Shown piece after piece: positions 11,319-12,573 of a DNA stretch of 12,573 nucleotides; the stretch's first letter is position 1; each line of letters starts with the position of its first letter. The notes below the pieces were generated by a model. The model was not told the DNA's origin. It saw nothing but the letters and a program-made list of their open reading frames with translations, and did no database searches. The position numbers and the translations under genes were made by a program. Origin of the DNA: Planctomycetota bacterium (GTDB lineage Bacteria > Planctomycetota > Planctomycetia > Planctomycetales > Planctomycetaceae); contig JAQBZS010000104.1 of assembly GCA_027622115.1 (NCBI GenBank), positions 1 to 12,573 on the forward strand, given 5' to 3'.

Positions 11319-12573
11319 CTACAGCGTCCAGCCCTTGCGGTATTCCTTATGGATCAATTCTTGGGCCTTCGGCGAATTCGTAACTCGCAGATGTTTGGCA
11401 TCCCACTGAAGTGATTCGCCGCTGCGATAGGCGACGACGCCGAGTAAGACCGCTTCCGTAAGCGCGCCGGAATAGTCGAAGTTGCAGGTCGTCGGTCCGC
11501 CGGTTTTGATGGCGTTGATCCATTCGTTGTGGTGGCCGATCGAATCGGGAATGAACGGTTCCGGGCGTTTGAAGTCTCGATTTTCCCCGATCGGCACGAT
11601 GCGATGCGCGCTGTAATTCGAGAAGATCGCGCCGCGTTCGCCAATGAACAACTGGCCGCTGCCGCCCCAGTGAATCGGTTTGCCGTTTTCGGCTTTGAAT
11701 TTCGACAGAATTGCGGGCTGCTTGCCGCCGTCGTACCACGTCAAATTCACCGGCGGCATTTCACCGCGAGCCGGATAGGCGTACTTCACGACCAAACCTG
11801 CGGTGGTGGCATCGCTGTCGACTTTGGGGCCGCTGGCGGCGATCGTCGTGGGACGCATCAGCTTCAAAGCCCAATGCGCCAAGTCCAGGTAATGGCAGCC
11901 GAAATCGCCCAAGCTGCCCGTGCCATAATCCCAGAACCACCGCCAGTGAAAGGGATGCACGGTCTCGTGTTTGCCGTTGATACTGCTTTCGACGTACTCG
12001 CGCTTCGGAGTTGGACCGAGCCACAAGTCCCAATCCACGTGCGCCGGCTTCGATGCCGGCATCAGTTTGCCGCCCGCATAATTGCTGTTCACCCACACGT
12101 GGCATTCGCGGACCGGCCCGATGGTGCCGCTTTGGACCAACTCGGCCACCCGGCGATAGTTCGCACCCGCGTGGATTTGCGTGCCCATTTGCGTCACAAG
12201 TTTTTTCTTCGCGGCGAGTTCCGCCAGGGTACGGGCTTCGAAGACCGTGTGCGTGAGCGGCTTTTCGCAGTACGTGTGTTTCCCCAGACGCAGCGCCATT
12301 GCGGCAGCCGGGGCGTGCGTGTGGTCCGGTGTGCCGACAATCACGGCGTCGATCTTGTCGGCTTCTTTCTCCAACATCACGCGAAAGTCTTTGTACTTAC
12401 GAGCCCCTTTGTATTTGTTTCCCGCAGCGGCCAAAAAGTTCGAATCGACATCCGCCAGGGCGACGATGTTTTGGCTCGCACAGCCACTGATGTCGCCAGC
12501 GGCTCGATTGGCGGTTCCGATCGCGGCGATGTTGAGCTTCTCGTTGGCGGACTTCGAAGCCACTGCCGGACCC
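11319..12573 (-). CDS. Gfo/Idh/MocA family oxidoreductase, 5' end cut by window edge
   Basis: About 418 codons are visible. A GTG at 12561-12563 could serve as start, but the frame continues to the edge and reads GPAVASKSANEKLNIAAIG. In planctomycetes this is how the end of a Tat or Sec signal runs into the Rossmann domain, so the true start is outside the window. The NAD(P)-binding strand and loop are IAAIGTANRA, with GTANRA in place of the common GxGxxG. DAVIVGTPDHTHAPAA, CEKPLTHTVFEA (Lys of EKP near the active site) and QMGTQIHAGANYRRV follow. The C-terminal sheet domain includes WDYGTGSLGDFGCHYLDLAH and the ending HKEYRKGWTL. These enzymes oxidise or reduce sugars and inositols; many planctomycete members are exported and clustered with sugar-degradation genes. 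The substrate is unknown. The stop at 11319 leaves 184 bases before the rpmB start. Confidence 0.92.
   Translation of the reverse strand, partial: GPAVASKSANEKLNIAAIGTANRAAGDISGCASQNIVALADVDSNFLAAAGNKYKGARKYKDFRVMLEKEADKIDAVIVGTPDHTHAPAAAMALRLGKHTYCEKPLTHTVFEARTLAELAAKKKLVTQMGTQIHAGANYRRVAELVQSGTIGPVRECHVWVNSNYAGGKLMPASKPAHVDWDLWLGPTPKREYVESSINGKHETVHPFHWRWFWDYGTGSLGDFGCHYLDLAHWALKLMRPTTIAASGPKVDSDATTAGLVVKYAYPARGEMPPVNLTWYDGGKQPAILSKFKAENGKPIHWGGSGQLFIGERGAIFSNYSAHRIVPIGENRDFKRPEPFIPDSIGHHNEWINAIKTGGPTTCNFDYSGALTEAVLLGVVAYRSGESLQWDAKHLRVTNSPKAQELIHKEYRKGWTL

Noticed and set aside
12561..12563. GTG as the true start of the Gfo/Idh/MocA gene
   Set aside because: The frame continues upstream to the window edge with GPAVASKS, which looks like the end of an export signal. 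The start is more likely outside the window.

Overview
The window looks like a chromosomal segment of a planctomycete (phylum Planctomycetota). The evidence is a Tat-exported DUF1501 protein, a secreted protein with two pre-peptidase C-terminal (PPC) domains, and a Gfo/Idh/MocA oxidoreductase preceded by what looks like the end of an export signal. This mix is typical of that phylum; genus and family cannot be fixed from the sequence. Every credible gene lies on the minus strand, so transcription runs from high to low coordinates.

In transcription order: (1) 12573-11319, a Gfo/Idh/MocA oxidoreductase cut by the window edge. (2) A sigma70-like promoter at 11213-11240, then rpmB (ribosomal protein L28), gatC, gatA and gatB. 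The three gat genes encode the amidotransferase that turns misacylated Glu-tRNA(Gln) and/or Asp-tRNA(Asn) into the correct aminoacyl-tRNAs. The block is a translation operon, but both gaps between gat genes are largely filled by hairpin repeats. (3) ilvB, the catalytic subunit of acetolactate synthase, with an unusually plant-like sequence and no ilvN beside it in this window. (4) A secreted alpha/beta-hydrolase (esterase family) with a copy of one short inverted-repeat element on each side. (5) The DUF1501 protein, followed by a good terminator. (6) The PPC-domain protein, running off the left edge.

Two families of non-coding repeats are the most notable content. Family A is a modular REP-like hairpin (stem CCACCGTC/GACGGTGG, four-base loop TGGC or GCCA, then CTAC), joined by a conserved linker of about 14 nt. 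It occurs at 2258-2332, 8840-8935 and 10469-10531. One hairpin at 2258-2277 differs in the stem by compensatory changes. Family B is a MITE-like element of about 104 bp, with perfect 31-bp terminal inverted repeats in one copy. Its two copies (3954-4056 and 5194-5297) face opposite ways around the esterase gene. The TAG stop codon of ilvB is the first three bases of one copy, so the element appears to have set the C-terminus of IlvB and may also act as its terminator.

No transposase, tRNA, rRNA, CRISPR array or phage gene was seen. The largest stretch without a gene is 3678-4251; it holds small inverted repeats, one copy of family B and a GC-rich hairpin.
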